A program made the translations under genes and the position numbers. A DNA stretch of 64,000 nt from DASTFP01 sp963744345 (lineage in GTDB: Bacteria > Verrucomicrobiota > Verrucomicrobiia > Chthoniobacterales > Terrimicrobiaceae): the NCBI GenBank assembly GCA_963744345.1, contig CAVUTD010000016.1, forward strand, positions 1-64,000. The letters are read 5' to 3'. This document shows, in pieces, positions 42,131 to 51,095 of this stretch. Each line of letters starts with the position of its first letter. Positions within the stretch are counted from its first letter, which is position 1. Under the pieces are notes generated by a model. The model was not told the origin of the DNA. It made no database searches and saw only the letters and a program-made list of their open reading frames with translations.

Positions 42131-44761
42131 TCAACGGGCCAGAGCCTCGCGTGCTTCCCGAAGAAGATGCAACCGAGCTGACCATGCTTCAAGGCGATGC
42201 CGGTGTTCCGAGACAACTTCCGGTGGGGCGTTTTGCACGAAAGACTCCACGGCAAGCTTGCGTTGGACCTTGTTCATCTCGGCCTGCGCTTTGAGCATCT
42301 CTCCTTCCAGTCGATTGAGCTCCACTGCACGATCGATGACACCTGCGAGCGGCAGGAAAATAACCCCTATCTCAGTAGGGCAAGCGGCGGCGCCGGCTGG
42401 CTGAACCTCGATCGGTTCGATCGACTCGGCATTAAGCAGGGCGCGCAGGGGAGCAATCTCCGCCTTCACCCAATCAACCCGTGGCTGCACGAACCAGCGC
42501 AGCCGTCTGCTCGAGGCGATGTTGTAAGTCGCACGCAGGGTGCGCGCCAGAGCCACGGCTCGAAAAACCGCCTCTGCTCGTGGTTCGGGTGGTGTTTCTT
42601 CGGCCTGTGGCCATGCTGCAAATTGAATGCTGCCGGAGCCGAGTTCGAGCCCGTGCCAAAGCTCTTCGCTCACAAAGGGAGCGAAGGGATGCAACAGGAG
42701 GAGCACACGCTGCAGCGTATAGTCAATCGTCGCCAACGTGCCGGCCTTCCGATCTGGGATGCCAAATTCTGCTTTCGCCACTTCAATGAAACGATCGCAG
42801 AATTCGCTCCATACAAAGTCATAGAGACTCTGTGCGATCTCGCTGAAGCGGTATTCCGCATATCCCTCGTTGGTTTTACGAACCGTCTCGTGGAGTTTGG
42901 CGAGCAGGTTTCGCGCGAAGATGGATCGTTCATGCCCAAAGGGATTGGCCGCGGGATCGATCGGTCCCTGCAAGAGCCGGAAGCGGCACGCGTTCCACAG
43001 CTTGTTGCAGAAATTCCGTCCCTCGACAATCTGCTGCTCGTCGAAGCGAATGTCCTGACCCTGCGGCGCGATGCGCATCAGACCGAAGCGCAGACCGTCT
43101 GCACCATATTTGCCGATCAAGCCGAGCGGATCGGGTGAGTTTCCCAGGCTCTTGGACATCTTTCTTCCCTGGCTGTCCCGGATGATGCCGGTGAAGTACA
43201 CGTGCCGAAAAGGAACCTTAGCCATGTATTCGAGTCCTGCCATGATCATCCGCGCCACCCAGAAAAAGATGATGTCGGGCCCGGTAACCAGAACACTGGT
43301 CGGATAAAACTTTCTGCGCGTCGCTTCATCCATGGTTTCATGCGCCCAAAGCCACGACGAAAACCACGTGTCGAGGACGTCAGGATCCTGAATCCAGCCG
43401 TTGCCAGGAGACTCAATCTGGCAGCGGACGCTGGATGCATCAATTCGCCTTTCTTCGCCATCCGTCGCTGATTCAGACGTGCCTTGCTCTTGATGGTACC
43501 AAACAGGAATGCGGTGACCCCACCAGAGCTGTCGCGAAATGCACCAGTCTTGAATGTTCTCCAGCCAGTGGTCGTAAACCTTCTCCCAGCGTTGGGGAAA
43601 AAATTGGATCAATCCTTCGCGCACTGCGTTGCGGGCCTCGGCGGTGCGCGGATACTTGAGAAACCATTGTTCCGAGAGGCGAGGTTCAATAGGAACGTCG
43701 GCTCGTTCACTAAAGCCGACATTGTTTTCGTACGGGACCTCTTTCATGAGGGCGCCCAACTCGCGCAGTTTCTCAACCGCCTCGACGCGCGCTTCGAAGC
43801 GGTCAAGGCCGGCGAAATCCTCTCCCGCAAGTTCGTTAAGGCTTCCGTCTGGATTAAGGATATCGAGAATCGGGAGGTTGTGCCGCAAGCCGATTTCGTA
43901 ATCCGCCCTGTCGTGCGCAGGGGTCACCTTTAGCACGCCGGTGCCGAACTCGAAATCCACCGCCTCGTCGGCAATGATCGGCAGCGCTGCTTGATTTTCT
44001 ACGGGCAGCGGACGCCGTGCCGTCTTTCCGATCAGCGGCCGGTAACGCAAGTCACGCGGATTCACGGCCACCGCTGTGTCGCCCATAATGGTCTCAGGCC
44101 GGGTCGTCGCGATTTCCAGGAAGGTGCCCGGTTCCTCGATGACCTCAACCTTGAAATGATACAGATACCCCTTTTGTGGCTTCGAGATTACCTCTTCGTC
44201 GCTCAAGGCGGTGAGCGATACGGGACACCAGTTGACCATCCGTTTTCCGCGATAGATCAGCCCTTTGTGGTAAAGGTCGACGAACACTTCCTGCACCCGA
44301 CGGGCATACGCCTCGTCCATGGTGAAGCGTTCGCGGCTCCAGTCGCACGAACACCCGAGCTTCTTGAGTTGCGCGATAATTATTCCGCCATGCTGATCTT
44401 TCCATTGCCATACTCGACTGAGGAACTCCTCGCGCCCAAGATCGTGACGCGTTTTCTTTTGCTCTTTGCGCAGCTTTCGTTCGACCACGGTCTGCGTGGC
44501 TATCCCGGCATGATCGGTCCCAGGCAGCCAGAGCACTTCATGGCCTCGGAGACGAGCGCGGCGCGCAAGGATGTCCTGGATAGTATTGTTGAGAACGTGG
44601 CCGAGGGTGAGAACACCGGTGACATTTGGCGGCGGGATAACGAGCGAGTACGCGGGCTTTGGCGAAGCCGGGTCGGCGACAAAGTGGCCCTCTTCCAGCC
44701 ACCAGGCATACCATTTCTCTTCGACGGCCTGCGGCTCGTAGGATTTCGCAAGTTGCGACAT
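42131..44761 (-). CDS. valS: Valyl-tRNA synthetase
   Basis: Class I aminoacyl-tRNA synthetase, 876 residues, charging tRNA-Val. The HIGH-type motif is in NVTGVLTLGHVLNNTIQD and the KMSKS motif in GRKMSKSLGNSPDP. The catalytic core also shows LWLPGTDHAGIATQ. The editing domain carries ATTRPETIMGDTAVAV and KVTPAHDRADYEIG. The anticodon-binding helical domain follows, and a C-terminal coiled coil (LNRLEGEMLKAQAEMNKVQ) ends the protein. Length is normal for compact bacterial ValS. The gene is divergent from the amidase gene with almost no spacer. It is a reliable core-genome anchor. Confidence 0.98.
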   Translation of the reverse strand: MSQLAKSYEPQAVEEKWYAWWLEEGHFVADPASPKPAYSLVIPPPNVTGVLTLGHVLNNTIQDILARRARLRGHEVLWLPGTDHAGIATQTVVERKLRKEQKKTRHDLGREEFLSRVWQWKDQHGGIIIAQLKKLGCSCDWSRERFTMDEAYARRVQEVFVDLYHKGLIYRGKRMVNWCPVSLTALSDEEVISKPQKGYLYHFKVEVIEEPGTFLEIATTRPETIMGDTAVAVNPRDLRYRPLIGKTARRPLPVENQAALPIIADEAVDFEFGTGVLKVTPAHDRADYEIGLRHNLPILDILNPDGSLNELAGEDFAGLDRFEARVEAVEKLRELGALMKEVPYENNVGFSERADVPIEPRLSEQWFLKYPRTAEARNAVREGLIQFFPQRWEKVYDHWLENIQDWCISRQLWWGHRIPVWYHQEQGTSESATDGEERRIDASSVRCQIESPGNGWIQDPDVLDTWFSSWLWAHETMDEATRRKFYPTSVLVTGPDIIFFWVARMIMAGLEYMAKVPFRHVYFTGIIRDSQGRKMSKSLGNSPDPLGLIGKYGADGLRFGLMRIAPQGQDIRFDEQQIVEGRNFCNKLWNACRFRLLQGPIDPAANPFGHERSIFARNLLAKLHETVRKTNEGYAEYRFSEIAQSLYDFVWSEFCDRFIEVAKAEFGIPDRKAGTLATIDYTLQRVLLLLHPFAPFVSEELWHGLELGSGSIQFAAWPQAEETPPEPRAEAVFRAVALARTLRATYNIASSRRLRWFVQPRVDWVKAEIAPLRALLNAESIEPIEVQPAGAAACPTEIGVIFLPLAGVIDRAVELNRLEGEMLKAQAEMNKVQRKLAVESFVQNAPPEVVSEHRHRLEAWSARLHLLREAREALAR

Positions 44762-44829
44762 GAAGCGTGGATTCTGCGCAAAAATGGCCTGCGTTCAACC
44801 GGCTTCTAGAGCAAATGGCAGAAGAAATA

Positions 44830-46053
44830 ATGCAAAATGTTGGCGCTCCGGTTTTTTCTGCCACTTGCCCTGCGACAGATTCCGCTTGCAGCGTTAAGAA
44901 TCCACACTCTATTCCAGCGGTTGTGCGATCCGCGCTGCCTGCCTTCATCCTGCTTGTTTGCGCTTTGGCTGCCCACGCGGGCTGGAAGTGGGACCTTGTG
45001 ATTTGCGATAACCGGCGATACGTCCCAATCGAGAACGTGGCGGCTTTCTATCAGATGAATTCGCCTGTCACCAACGAGGGCGAGCGATTTCGCCTCTCGG
45101 CAGCGGGTCGAAGCATCGAAGGCGTCAATGGCGGGCGCGATGCTTACATCAACGGCGTAAAGTATGCCCTATGTTTTCCGATCCTCTCGAGGGAAGGTCG
45201 GACGCTCATTTCGGCGATGGACGTCGTGAAGATCATCGAGCCCATTCTGCGTCCGCAGAAAATCAAGAATCCTGGCTCTGTGAATACAGTCATTCTGGAT
45301 GCGGGTCATGGCGGAATTGACAGTGGGGCGACCGGCTCCCTCGGCAAGGAGAAAGACGCCGCTCTCGACGTGGTGCTACGAGCGAAAAAGCTTCTTCAGG
45401 AAAACGGCTATCAAGTTCGCTGCACGCGCATCAATGACGTCTTCATCCCGCTGGGAAGGCGTTGCGAATTCGCCAACCGTCACGGCAACGCCATTTTTGT
45501 CAGCGTTCATTTTAATAAAAGCAAGGTCGCCGGCGCTTCCGGACTGGAAACTTACTGTCTGGCTCCTCGTGGTGTGCCCTCGATGGATGAGGAGAATCTG
45601 AGTTACAGCGATTATGTGCAGCATCCAGGGCACCGCCATGATCCAGCTAATGTTGCGCTGGCGACAACGGTGCACGCTGCTCTTGTTCGCAATTTGGGAT
45701 TGACCGATCGCGGTGTGAAGCGCGCCCGCTTCTTTGTCGTTCGCAACGTTACCATTCCCGGCATTCTGATCGAGGGCGGGTTCATGAGCGGAACACCGGA
45801 TGCCCACTTGATCGCCACACCCGCATATCGGCAGCGCATCGCCGAGTGCATTCTCGACGGCGTCAATCGCTACAAGCAGGCGGTCACCAATCAGATCCCC
45901 TATCAAAAACCATCCGCGATTGTTGCCGCCACCGATCCGACCAGTGTTCCCAATCTGGAAAAGGTTGTCCCAAATGTCGGAGCCACAATTTCCCTAGATC
46001 CCTCGATTTCCCAGGCCCAAGAGGCTCTCGAATCCTCGGCCAAGGGAAATTGA
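44830..46053 (+). CDS. N-acetylmuramoyl-L-alanine amidase (Amidase_3)
   Basis: Periplasmic zinc amidase that cuts the bond between MurNAc and the stem peptide. About 407 residues. An N-terminal signal-type helix is visible (ALPAFILLVCALAAHA). An AMIN-like/copper-amine-oxidase N-domain follows (YVPIENVAAFYQM to ISAMDVVKI). The catalytic domain starts VILDAGHGGIDSGATG (zinc His) with the Glu in GSLGKEKDAALDV, the second His in IFVSVHFNKSK, and the last catalytic Glu in ILIEGGFMSG. The C-terminal tail of 60 residues is low-complexity. The true start is uncertain: a GTG at 44767 or ATGs at 44815 and 44830 are possible, and 44830 has AGAAG upstream. Confidence 0.9.
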   Translation: MQNVGAPVFSATCPATDSACSVKNPHSIPAVVRSALPAFILLVCALAAHAGWKWDLVICDNRRYVPIENVAAFYQMNSPVTNEGERFRLSAAGRSIEGVNGGRDAYINGVKYALCFPILSREGRTLISAMDVVKIIEPILRPQKIKNPGSVNTVILDAGHGGIDSGATGSLGKEKDAALDVVLRAKKLLQENGYQVRCTRINDVFIPLGRRCEFANRHGNAIFVSVHFNKSKVAGASGLETYCLAPRGVPSMDEENLSYSDYVQHPGHRHDPANVALATTVHAALVRNLGLTDRGVKRARFFVVRNVTIPGILIEGGFMSGTPDAHLIATPAYRQRIAECILDGVNRYKQAVTNQIPYQKPSAIVAATDPTSVPNLEKVVPNVGATISLDPSISQAQEALESSAKGN

Positions 46054-46202
46054 GTCTTTAAAGAGTCTGGTTCGTTTCTCGCCTGCGAACGGAGGCAAAC
46101 ACGGGAGTATGACACTATTTGCGTTCCGGCGCGTCCCGGCGAACTGTTTCAACGTGTGTCTGATGTTATGGGCATCTTGTTGAAAATCGAATTCGTGCCA
46201 AC

Positions 46203-46838
46203 ATGAAAGGAACAGCGGCGACACTGGTCTTCTGCATAGTATTTGCGGTATCCGTATTTTCGGAGAGAGCGGAGAATGGTGCTAACCGACGCTATCAGCC
46301 GAAGGAAGGGGATATTATCTTTCAATCGCTTGTTGGGCCTCTGGCCGACGCGATCGAAGGAGTGACTCGATCCGGCTACTCACATTGCGGAATTGTGACC
46401 AAACACCGCGGGTCCTGGATGGTCCTTGAGGCGATCGGTCCCGTGATGGAGACTCCTTTGGGTTTGTGGATCCTGCGGGGAAGAAACCACAGCTTCGACG
46501 TGTATCGGCTAAAGACGCCCTACTCGCGAACGATTCCGCAATTTGTTGCCAAAGCGCGAGCTTATCAAGGACGACCATACGATATCCAATACGAGTTCGA
46601 TGACGATAAGATCTACTGTTCGGAACTCGTCTTTAGAGCCTTTCTTGAGAGCACTGGCGAGCAACTTGGAGAGGTCGTGTCGCTGGGAGAACTTGATTGG
46701 AAGCACTCCGAGGATTTCATTCGCGGAATTACCGGAGGAGAGCTTCCGCTCGACCGCAGGATGATTACGCCCTGGCACCTTTCGAGAGCCAAGCAGCTGG
46801 AACTCATCTTTCAATCCGAAGGAGAACCTCACACCTGA
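46203..46838 (+). CDS. YiiX-like permuted NlpC/P60 hydrolase
   Basis: Secreted or membrane-anchored papain-like hydrolase, 211 residues. The signal peptide is MKGTAATLVFCIVFAVSVFS. The circularly permuted core has GDIIFQSLVGPLADAIEGVT with the His in RSGYSHCGIV, and the Cys in KIYCSELVFRAF, as in YiiX/YebB proteins. The acidic partner residue lies in the strand between. Family members act on lipids or peptides; the exact substrate is unknown. It follows the amidase gene on the same strand, a plausible cell-wall pairing. Confidence 0.8.
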   Translation: MKGTAATLVFCIVFAVSVFSERAENGANRRYQPKEGDIIFQSLVGPLADAIEGVTRSGYSHCGIVTKHRGSWMVLEAIGPVMETPLGLWILRGRNHSFDVYRLKTPYSRTIPQFVAKARAYQGRPYDIQYEFDDDKIYCSELVFRAFLESTGEQLGEVVSLGELDWKHSEDFIRGITGGELPLDRRMITPWHLSRAKQLELIFQSEGEPHT

Positions 46839-47167
46839 TTTCTCCCTTGCTGAGAAGGAGCGATTTGCAGGAGGGAAGCGTCGCTGGAAATGGCGAATCG
46901 CCTCAGGAGGGCTTAAGTTTTTAGGTTAATCTGGAACCACGAGGATCGAGTGGAAGACTGGCGCCGCCATCCCTCATTTGCCGTCATCGTCGGTCAAAAA
47001 ATTGTGGTGGCGAACTCTTGGATCGTTTCGCGCGGCGTTCCAAAGCTCCGCAGGTCAGGGGCGAGGCTTTCCCTTTGGGAGTACCGACATCTTCAGCTTG
47101 GGCGAACTTTTGTGAGAGCTTGCGATTGTCATCGAGGCCGCGAACTGAAAGTTTGCGAAAACTTCGA
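46839..47167. other. Intergenic before murI
   Basis: About 330 bases. The longer murI frame reaches back to 47018, but that part does not match the family, so I regard this as leader sequence. No RNA or operator recognised. Confidence 0.4.
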
Positions 47168-47998
47168 ATGGATATCGACCCATCACGCGACTCGAGGCTT
47201 GATCCCATCGGCGTTTTCGATTCGGGAATTGGGGGGCTTACGGTTGCAGCGGCTCTCATGAAGCATCTCCCCGCCGAGACGATTTTCTACATAGGCGATA
47301 CCGCCCGCGTTCCTTACGGTGGAAAAAGCCGGAAAACCGTGGAGCGCTATAGCATTGAGATCGGCGGTCTCCTTCTTGTTGAGCAAGCCAAGATGATTGT
47401 CGTCGCCTGCAACACGGCCTCGGCACTTGCCGTGCCGCGGATGAAGGAGCTTTTCAAGGTGCCAGTCCAGGGAGTGGTCACGCCTGGTGCGGAGGCGGCT
47501 CTTCGGGCGACGCGCAACGGGCGCATCGGGGTCATTGGCACGCGCGCCACCATCGCCAGCGGCGCCTACGAGCACGCCATCCACGCCATTGATCCAGAAG
47601 CGAAGGTCTTCAGCCATGCTTGTCCTTTACTCGTCCCGTTAATTGAGGAAGGCATGTTCGACGACTTCATCACTGATCAAGTCATTGATCGCTATCTTGC
47701 TCCCCTTTTGGCAGAAGACATCGATACGCTCGTGCTCGGGTGCACCCATTACCCGCTCGCCCAAGATGCCATCGCTCGAGCAGCAGGAGATGGTGTCCGC
47801 TTGGTCGATTCAGCTGAGAACTGCGCCCTTGCGGTTAAAGTTCTCCTCGAAAACGAGGTGCCGGCGGCGCCAGGCGAACGCCTGGGAAAGCTTGATGTCG
47901 CTTTGACAGATTCCACTGAGGGGTTTCTTCGTAATGCTGAGCGAGCCCTAAAGTTGGACATTGGCGATGTGCAACTTCGCACCGTTCAGGCGGGGTGA
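47168..47998 (+). CDS. murI: Glutamate racemase
   Basis: Makes D-glutamate for peptidoglycan from L-glutamate, without cofactors. 276 residues. The substrate-binding start is IGVFDSGIGGLTVAAAL and IGDTARVPYGGKS. The two catalytic Cys are in IVVACNTASALAVP and VLGCTHYPLA. The intermediate GVVTPGAEAALRATRNGRIGVIGT is well conserved. The ATG at 47168 is chosen because family members begin about 12 residues before the GVFDSG motif. The downstream MqnC gene follows after 85 bases. Confidence 0.95.
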   Translation: MDIDPSRDSRLDPIGVFDSGIGGLTVAAALMKHLPAETIFYIGDTARVPYGGKSRKTVERYSIEIGGLLLVEQAKMIVVACNTASALAVPRMKELFKVPVQGVVTPGAEAALRATRNGRIGVIGTRATIASGAYEHAIHAIDPEAKVFSHACPLLVPLIEEGMFDDFITDQVIDRYLAPLLAEDIDTLVLGCTHYPLAQDAIARAAGDGVRLVDSAENCALAVKVLLENEVPAAPGERLGKLDVALTDSTEGFLRNAERALKLDIGDVQLRTVQAG

Positions 47999-48083
47999 AT
48001 TTGGCAATCTTGCACCCGTTGAGACCGTCTGGGCCGGCGTGTTTCGATAGACAAGCAGTGCTTCGAGTGCAAAGATTCACAGA

Positions 48084-49175
48084 ATGCCGGAGATTTCGGA
48101 GGAAAACGGTGTAGTGGAGCGCGTGCTCGATGGCGAGCGGATTTCGCAAGACGATGCTCGCGCGCTATACGGACTTCCTTTGCAGGAGCTCGGAGCACTC
48201 GCCGACTATCGCCGCCAGGCTGCCAAAGCTGATGCCTACGGAGGTCGCGGAGGGGAAATCGTCACGTATATCGTTGATCGCAATGTCAATTACACCAACG
48301 TCTGCAACGTCTATTGCAAATTCTGCGCGTTTTACCGCACCGAGAGAGACGACGATCATTACGTTCTGAGTCTTCAGCAGATAGATGAGAAGCTTGATGA
48401 GTTGGCCGCGGAGGGCGGTGCCCAAGTGCTGCTCCAAGGAGGGCATCATCCTAAACTGGGTATCGACTACTACCTCACGATGCTCTCCCATATTCGCGAG
48501 AGATATCCGCAAATCAACATTCACGGATTCAGTCCGCCGGAGTTCAACCACTTTGCCAACGTCTTCGGCATGCCGTTGCGCACCGTGATCGAGAGGTTTA
48601 AAGAAGCCGGCTTGGGCTCAATTCCAGGTGGTGGAGGTGAGATTCTCGTGGACCGCGTGCGAGATCGCATCGCGCCGCTGAAATGCAAGACCGATGAATG
48701 GCTCGAGGTTATGCGTATCGGTCATGAGCTCGGTCTTCGTTCGAGTGCCACGATGATGTTTGGTCATGTCGAATGTCTTGGCGATCGGATCGAACACCTT
48801 CAACGCCTGCGCGACACGCAAGATGAGACCGGCGGTTTTACCGCATTTATCTGCTGGACCTTTCAGCCGGAGAACACACGGCTGAAAGCCGAAACGGTTA
48901 CCTCCGCTGAGTATCTGCGCATGCAAGCCCTGTCGCGCATCTTTTTGGATAATTTCGAAAATCTGCAGAGTTCCTGGGTGACACAAGGCCCGAAGATCGG
49001 TCAGATCGCGCTGAAGTTCGGCGCCAATGATTTCGGCAGCGTGATGATGGAGGAAAATGTCGTTTCGAGCGCGGGAACGACGTTCCGGTTGAACGCGCAG
49101 CAGATCGAGCGTCTTATCCGCGAAGCTGGGTACGAACCGCGCCGCCGCAGCACTTGGTATCAATTACGCAAATAG
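48084..49175 (+). CDS. mqnC: Cyclic dehypoxanthinyl futalosine synthase
   Basis: Radical SAM enzyme of the futalosine route to menaquinone; it cyclises dehypoxanthine futalosine. 363 residues. The 4Fe-4S site is TNVCNVYCKFCAFYR (C-x3-C-x2-C). Other conserved stretches include VTYIVDRNVNYTNVC, VLLQGGHHPKLGIDYY, GLGSIPGGGGEILVDRVR, SSATMMFGHVE, CWTFQPENT and the substrate-site MMEENVVSSAGT. The related enzyme MqnE has a different end, so MqnC is preferred. This shows that menaquinone is made by the futalosine rather than the Men pathway, in line with many Verrucomicrobiota. Confidence 0.95.
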   Translation: MPEISEENGVVERVLDGERISQDDARALYGLPLQELGALADYRRQAAKADAYGGRGGEIVTYIVDRNVNYTNVCNVYCKFCAFYRTERDDDHYVLSLQQIDEKLDELAAEGGAQVLLQGGHHPKLGIDYYLTMLSHIRERYPQINIHGFSPPEFNHFANVFGMPLRTVIERFKEAGLGSIPGGGGEILVDRVRDRIAPLKCKTDEWLEVMRIGHELGLRSSATMMFGHVECLGDRIEHLQRLRDTQDETGGFTAFICWTFQPENTRLKAETVTSAEYLRMQALSRIFLDNFENLQSSWVTQGPKIGQIALKFGANDFGSVMMEENVVSSAGTTFRLNAQQIERLIREAGYEPRRRSTWYQLRK

Positions 49176-49180
49176 CAGCG

Positions 49181-49342
49181 GTGCGGTTTGGCGATAACCT
49201 TCGAGTCGTCGCATTCTTCAGCGAAGAGCCGCCGCCGAGTTGGGAACTTGACCATCAGCTGAGAGAATCAGAGGTTGCGGCCATGTGGAGGCCCGGAAGC
49301 GATGCTTTTCCGCTCTTTGAGCTTGAGAAATTGAATGGTTGA
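49181..49342 (+). CDS. Small protein between mqnC and the HD exoribonuclease
   Basis: A 53-residue open frame from GTG at 49181: VRFGDNLRVVAFFSEEPPPS, ending FPLFELEKLNG. It lies 5 bases after mqnC and overlaps the start of the HD-domain gene by 8 bases (ATGGTTGA region), so it is probably translated as part of the operon. No family is recognised. Confidence 0.45.
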   Translation: MRFGDNLRVVAFFSEEPPPSWELDHQLRESEVAAMWRPGSDAFPLFELEKLNG

Positions 49343-50363
49343 TCCCGGCCGCAAGACGATTTCGCAAGTTCGCTTTGAAGCGAAGGCAGGAACGCTGGCA
49401 GCACGAGTGCATGCGCAAATTGAAGAAATTGCGTGTCGGGAGGCGAGCAATGGAAAGCCTTTCTGGGAGATAAGGTTACGAGATGCGAGCGACTCAATGA
49501 TCCTCAAGGCGTGGAGTGACTCCCCGAACTTTTCGGAATGCGAGCAGTTCAAACGCGGCATGCCGGTAGCGATTGAGGCAGAGTTTTCTCTCACAGGATT
49601 TGGCCTCGATGCACGTCATTGGTCGCTTCATTTCCTCTCCGAGCAGGAGAGCGAGGAGTTATTTCACGGGGATGAAAACGCCCGCGCTGCAGCCCAGGCA
49701 AACTTTGAAGTGCTCTGGCAGCGGATCAACGCTCTTTCCGATCCCCGGCTTCGCGCATTGGCAGAGGTATTTTTGCAGGAATTCGGCTCGCGATTCTGTC
49801 GCGCCGCCGCGGCCCGCTACAATCATCATGCTTTTCGAGGAGGCCTTCTTCGGCACACGGCGCAGATGATGAAATCAGCTGAAGCGCTCTGCGCATCATA
49901 TCCTGCCCTCAACCGCGATCTACTGCTCACGGGGGTCTTGGTTCACGACTGCGGCAAACTGTGGGAGATGTGCCCGCCCGAGGTTGGCTTCGCCATCCCG
50001 CGCGAAGTGCGCGGTGAACTGCTTGGCCACATCAGCATTGGCATCGAAGTCATCAACGCCCTCTGGCGCAAGCTTCCGCTCGAGAATTGGAAGAGCCTCG
50101 CGCCACCCTCCGACGACGTGCGTCTTCACCTGCTACACTTGATCGCTTCACACCACGGGGAGCTGGAATTCGGGTCACCCGTCGAACCCAAAACCCCGGA
50201 AGCGATTGCTCTCCATTTCCTGGACAATCTCGATGCGAAGTTGGAGATGATTTTTTCCTCGTATGGGCGGCAGGTTGAAATTGGCTCTGGCATTTTCGAG
50301 CGTGTTCGCGGGCTTAACGTCTCACCGGTGCGAAGCCTTCCCGAATTTCCTCCTTCGGAGTAA
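49335..50363 (+). CDS. HD-domain 3'-5' exoribonuclease (YhaM-like)
   Basis: A 342-residue protein with an N-terminal OB-fold (residues about 15-95: LAARVHAQIEEIACREASNG, KAWSDSPNF) and a C-terminal HD hydrolase domain. The metal site is visible as FRGGLLRHTAQMM (His), LTGVLVHDCGKLWEM (HD), ELLGHISIGIEVI (His), LIASHHGELEFG (HH) and LDNLDAKLEMI (Asp). Arrangement and length match YhaM, which trims RNA and DNA 3' ends in Firmicutes. The function here is by family. It shares an operon with mqnC and the small frame before it. Confidence 0.85.
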   Translation: MVDPGRKTISQVRFEAKAGTLAARVHAQIEEIACREASNGKPFWEIRLRDASDSMILKAWSDSPNFSECEQFKRGMPVAIEAEFSLTGFGLDARHWSLHFLSEQESEELFHGDENARAAAQANFEVLWQRINALSDPRLRALAEVFLQEFGSRFCRAAAARYNHHAFRGGLLRHTAQMMKSAEALCASYPALNRDLLLTGVLVHDCGKLWEMCPPEVGFAIPREVRGELLGHISIGIEVINALWRKLPLENWKSLAPPSDDVRLHLLHLIASHHGELEFGSPVEPKTPEAIALHFLDNLDAKLEMIFSSYGRQVEIGSGIFERVRGLNVSPVRSLPEFPPSE

Positions 50364-50414
50364 ATGTCGAACCAAGCCGGACCTGCGTTTGTGATTTTTC
50401 TCCGGAGGGTCAGA

Positions 50415-51053
50415 TTACTCTGTGGCTCCAGGAGGTGGAGGTTGCGGGCGCTTGGCGCTCATCTTATCAAAGAGTCGACCCACAGAAGGATCGATCTTGA
50501 TCATCGCGTTCTGCAGTATCCTTCGATACTCTTGGGAAGCTGTGCTGCGTTCCTGGGATGTAAGCGCGTCTCGTTTGCGCTCCTTCGCGGTTTGAACGGC
50601 CGGGTCCTTGCTGGCCTTCTCCATCGTGCTGATGAGCTGCTCACGTTCGCCAACCGTGAGACTGCCAAAAGCTGAACCGCCATCCTCATCCCTCCAGGTC
50701 TTCCAAGCCTTGCGCTCGAACACCCGTTTTCTCACGATCTCCGCCAGATCCGGATCGATCTTCAGCATTCTCTCACGCATGCCCTTGAAGAACTCCTTAT
50801 TGGCTCGCTCGGCATTTCTTCGAAGCTCCTGCAGCTTGGGATCTTGCAGGGCTTTTTCTCGCGCTGCCCTGAAGCGTTCCCGCATCTCCGGCGGAAGACT
50901 TTCAAGGAAGCTTCGAACATCGCGCGGTTCGCTCTTGTGTTCGATGGGAGGAGCGTTGAGAGGCTCCCCTTCCTCATCAGCTGGCTGCGCGGTGGTGGAA
51001 GTCAACGCACAGGCGCACGAGAGTGCCGTGAGCGCTAAACAGAGGTGTTTCAT
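50415..51053 (-). CDS. Periplasmic helical protein, unknown
   Basis: A 212-residue secreted protein. The signal peptide MKHLCLALTALSCACALTST is followed by a Glu/Pro-rich linker and a long helical region: FLESLPPEMRERFRAAREKAL, NAERANKEFFKGMRERML, VGEREQLISTMEKASKD. The repeated LPPEMRERFRAA-type motif is reminiscent of Spy/CpxP-like or DUF3106-like helical chaperones but the match is loose. It lies directly downstream of the sensor kinase on the same strand (42 bases), and could be co-transcribed with it. Confidence 0.65.
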   Translation of the reverse strand: MKHLCLALTALSCACALTSTTAQPADEEGEPLNAPPIEHKSEPRDVRSFLESLPPEMRERFRAAREKALQDPKLQELRRNAERANKEFFKGMRERMLKIDPDLAEIVRKRVFERKAWKTWRDEDGGSAFGSLTVGEREQLISTMEKASKDPAVQTAKERKRDALTSQERSTASQEYRRILQNAMIKIDPSVGRLFDKMSAKRPQPPPPGATE

Positions 51054-51095
51054 GGCTGAAAGATCAAACTCCTCTCAACCGGTAAAAGTTTCATT

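Noticed and set aside
42197..43138. 313-residue plus-strand frame opposite valS
   Set aside because: The minus strand encodes a complete valyl-tRNA synthetase; this is a shadow.
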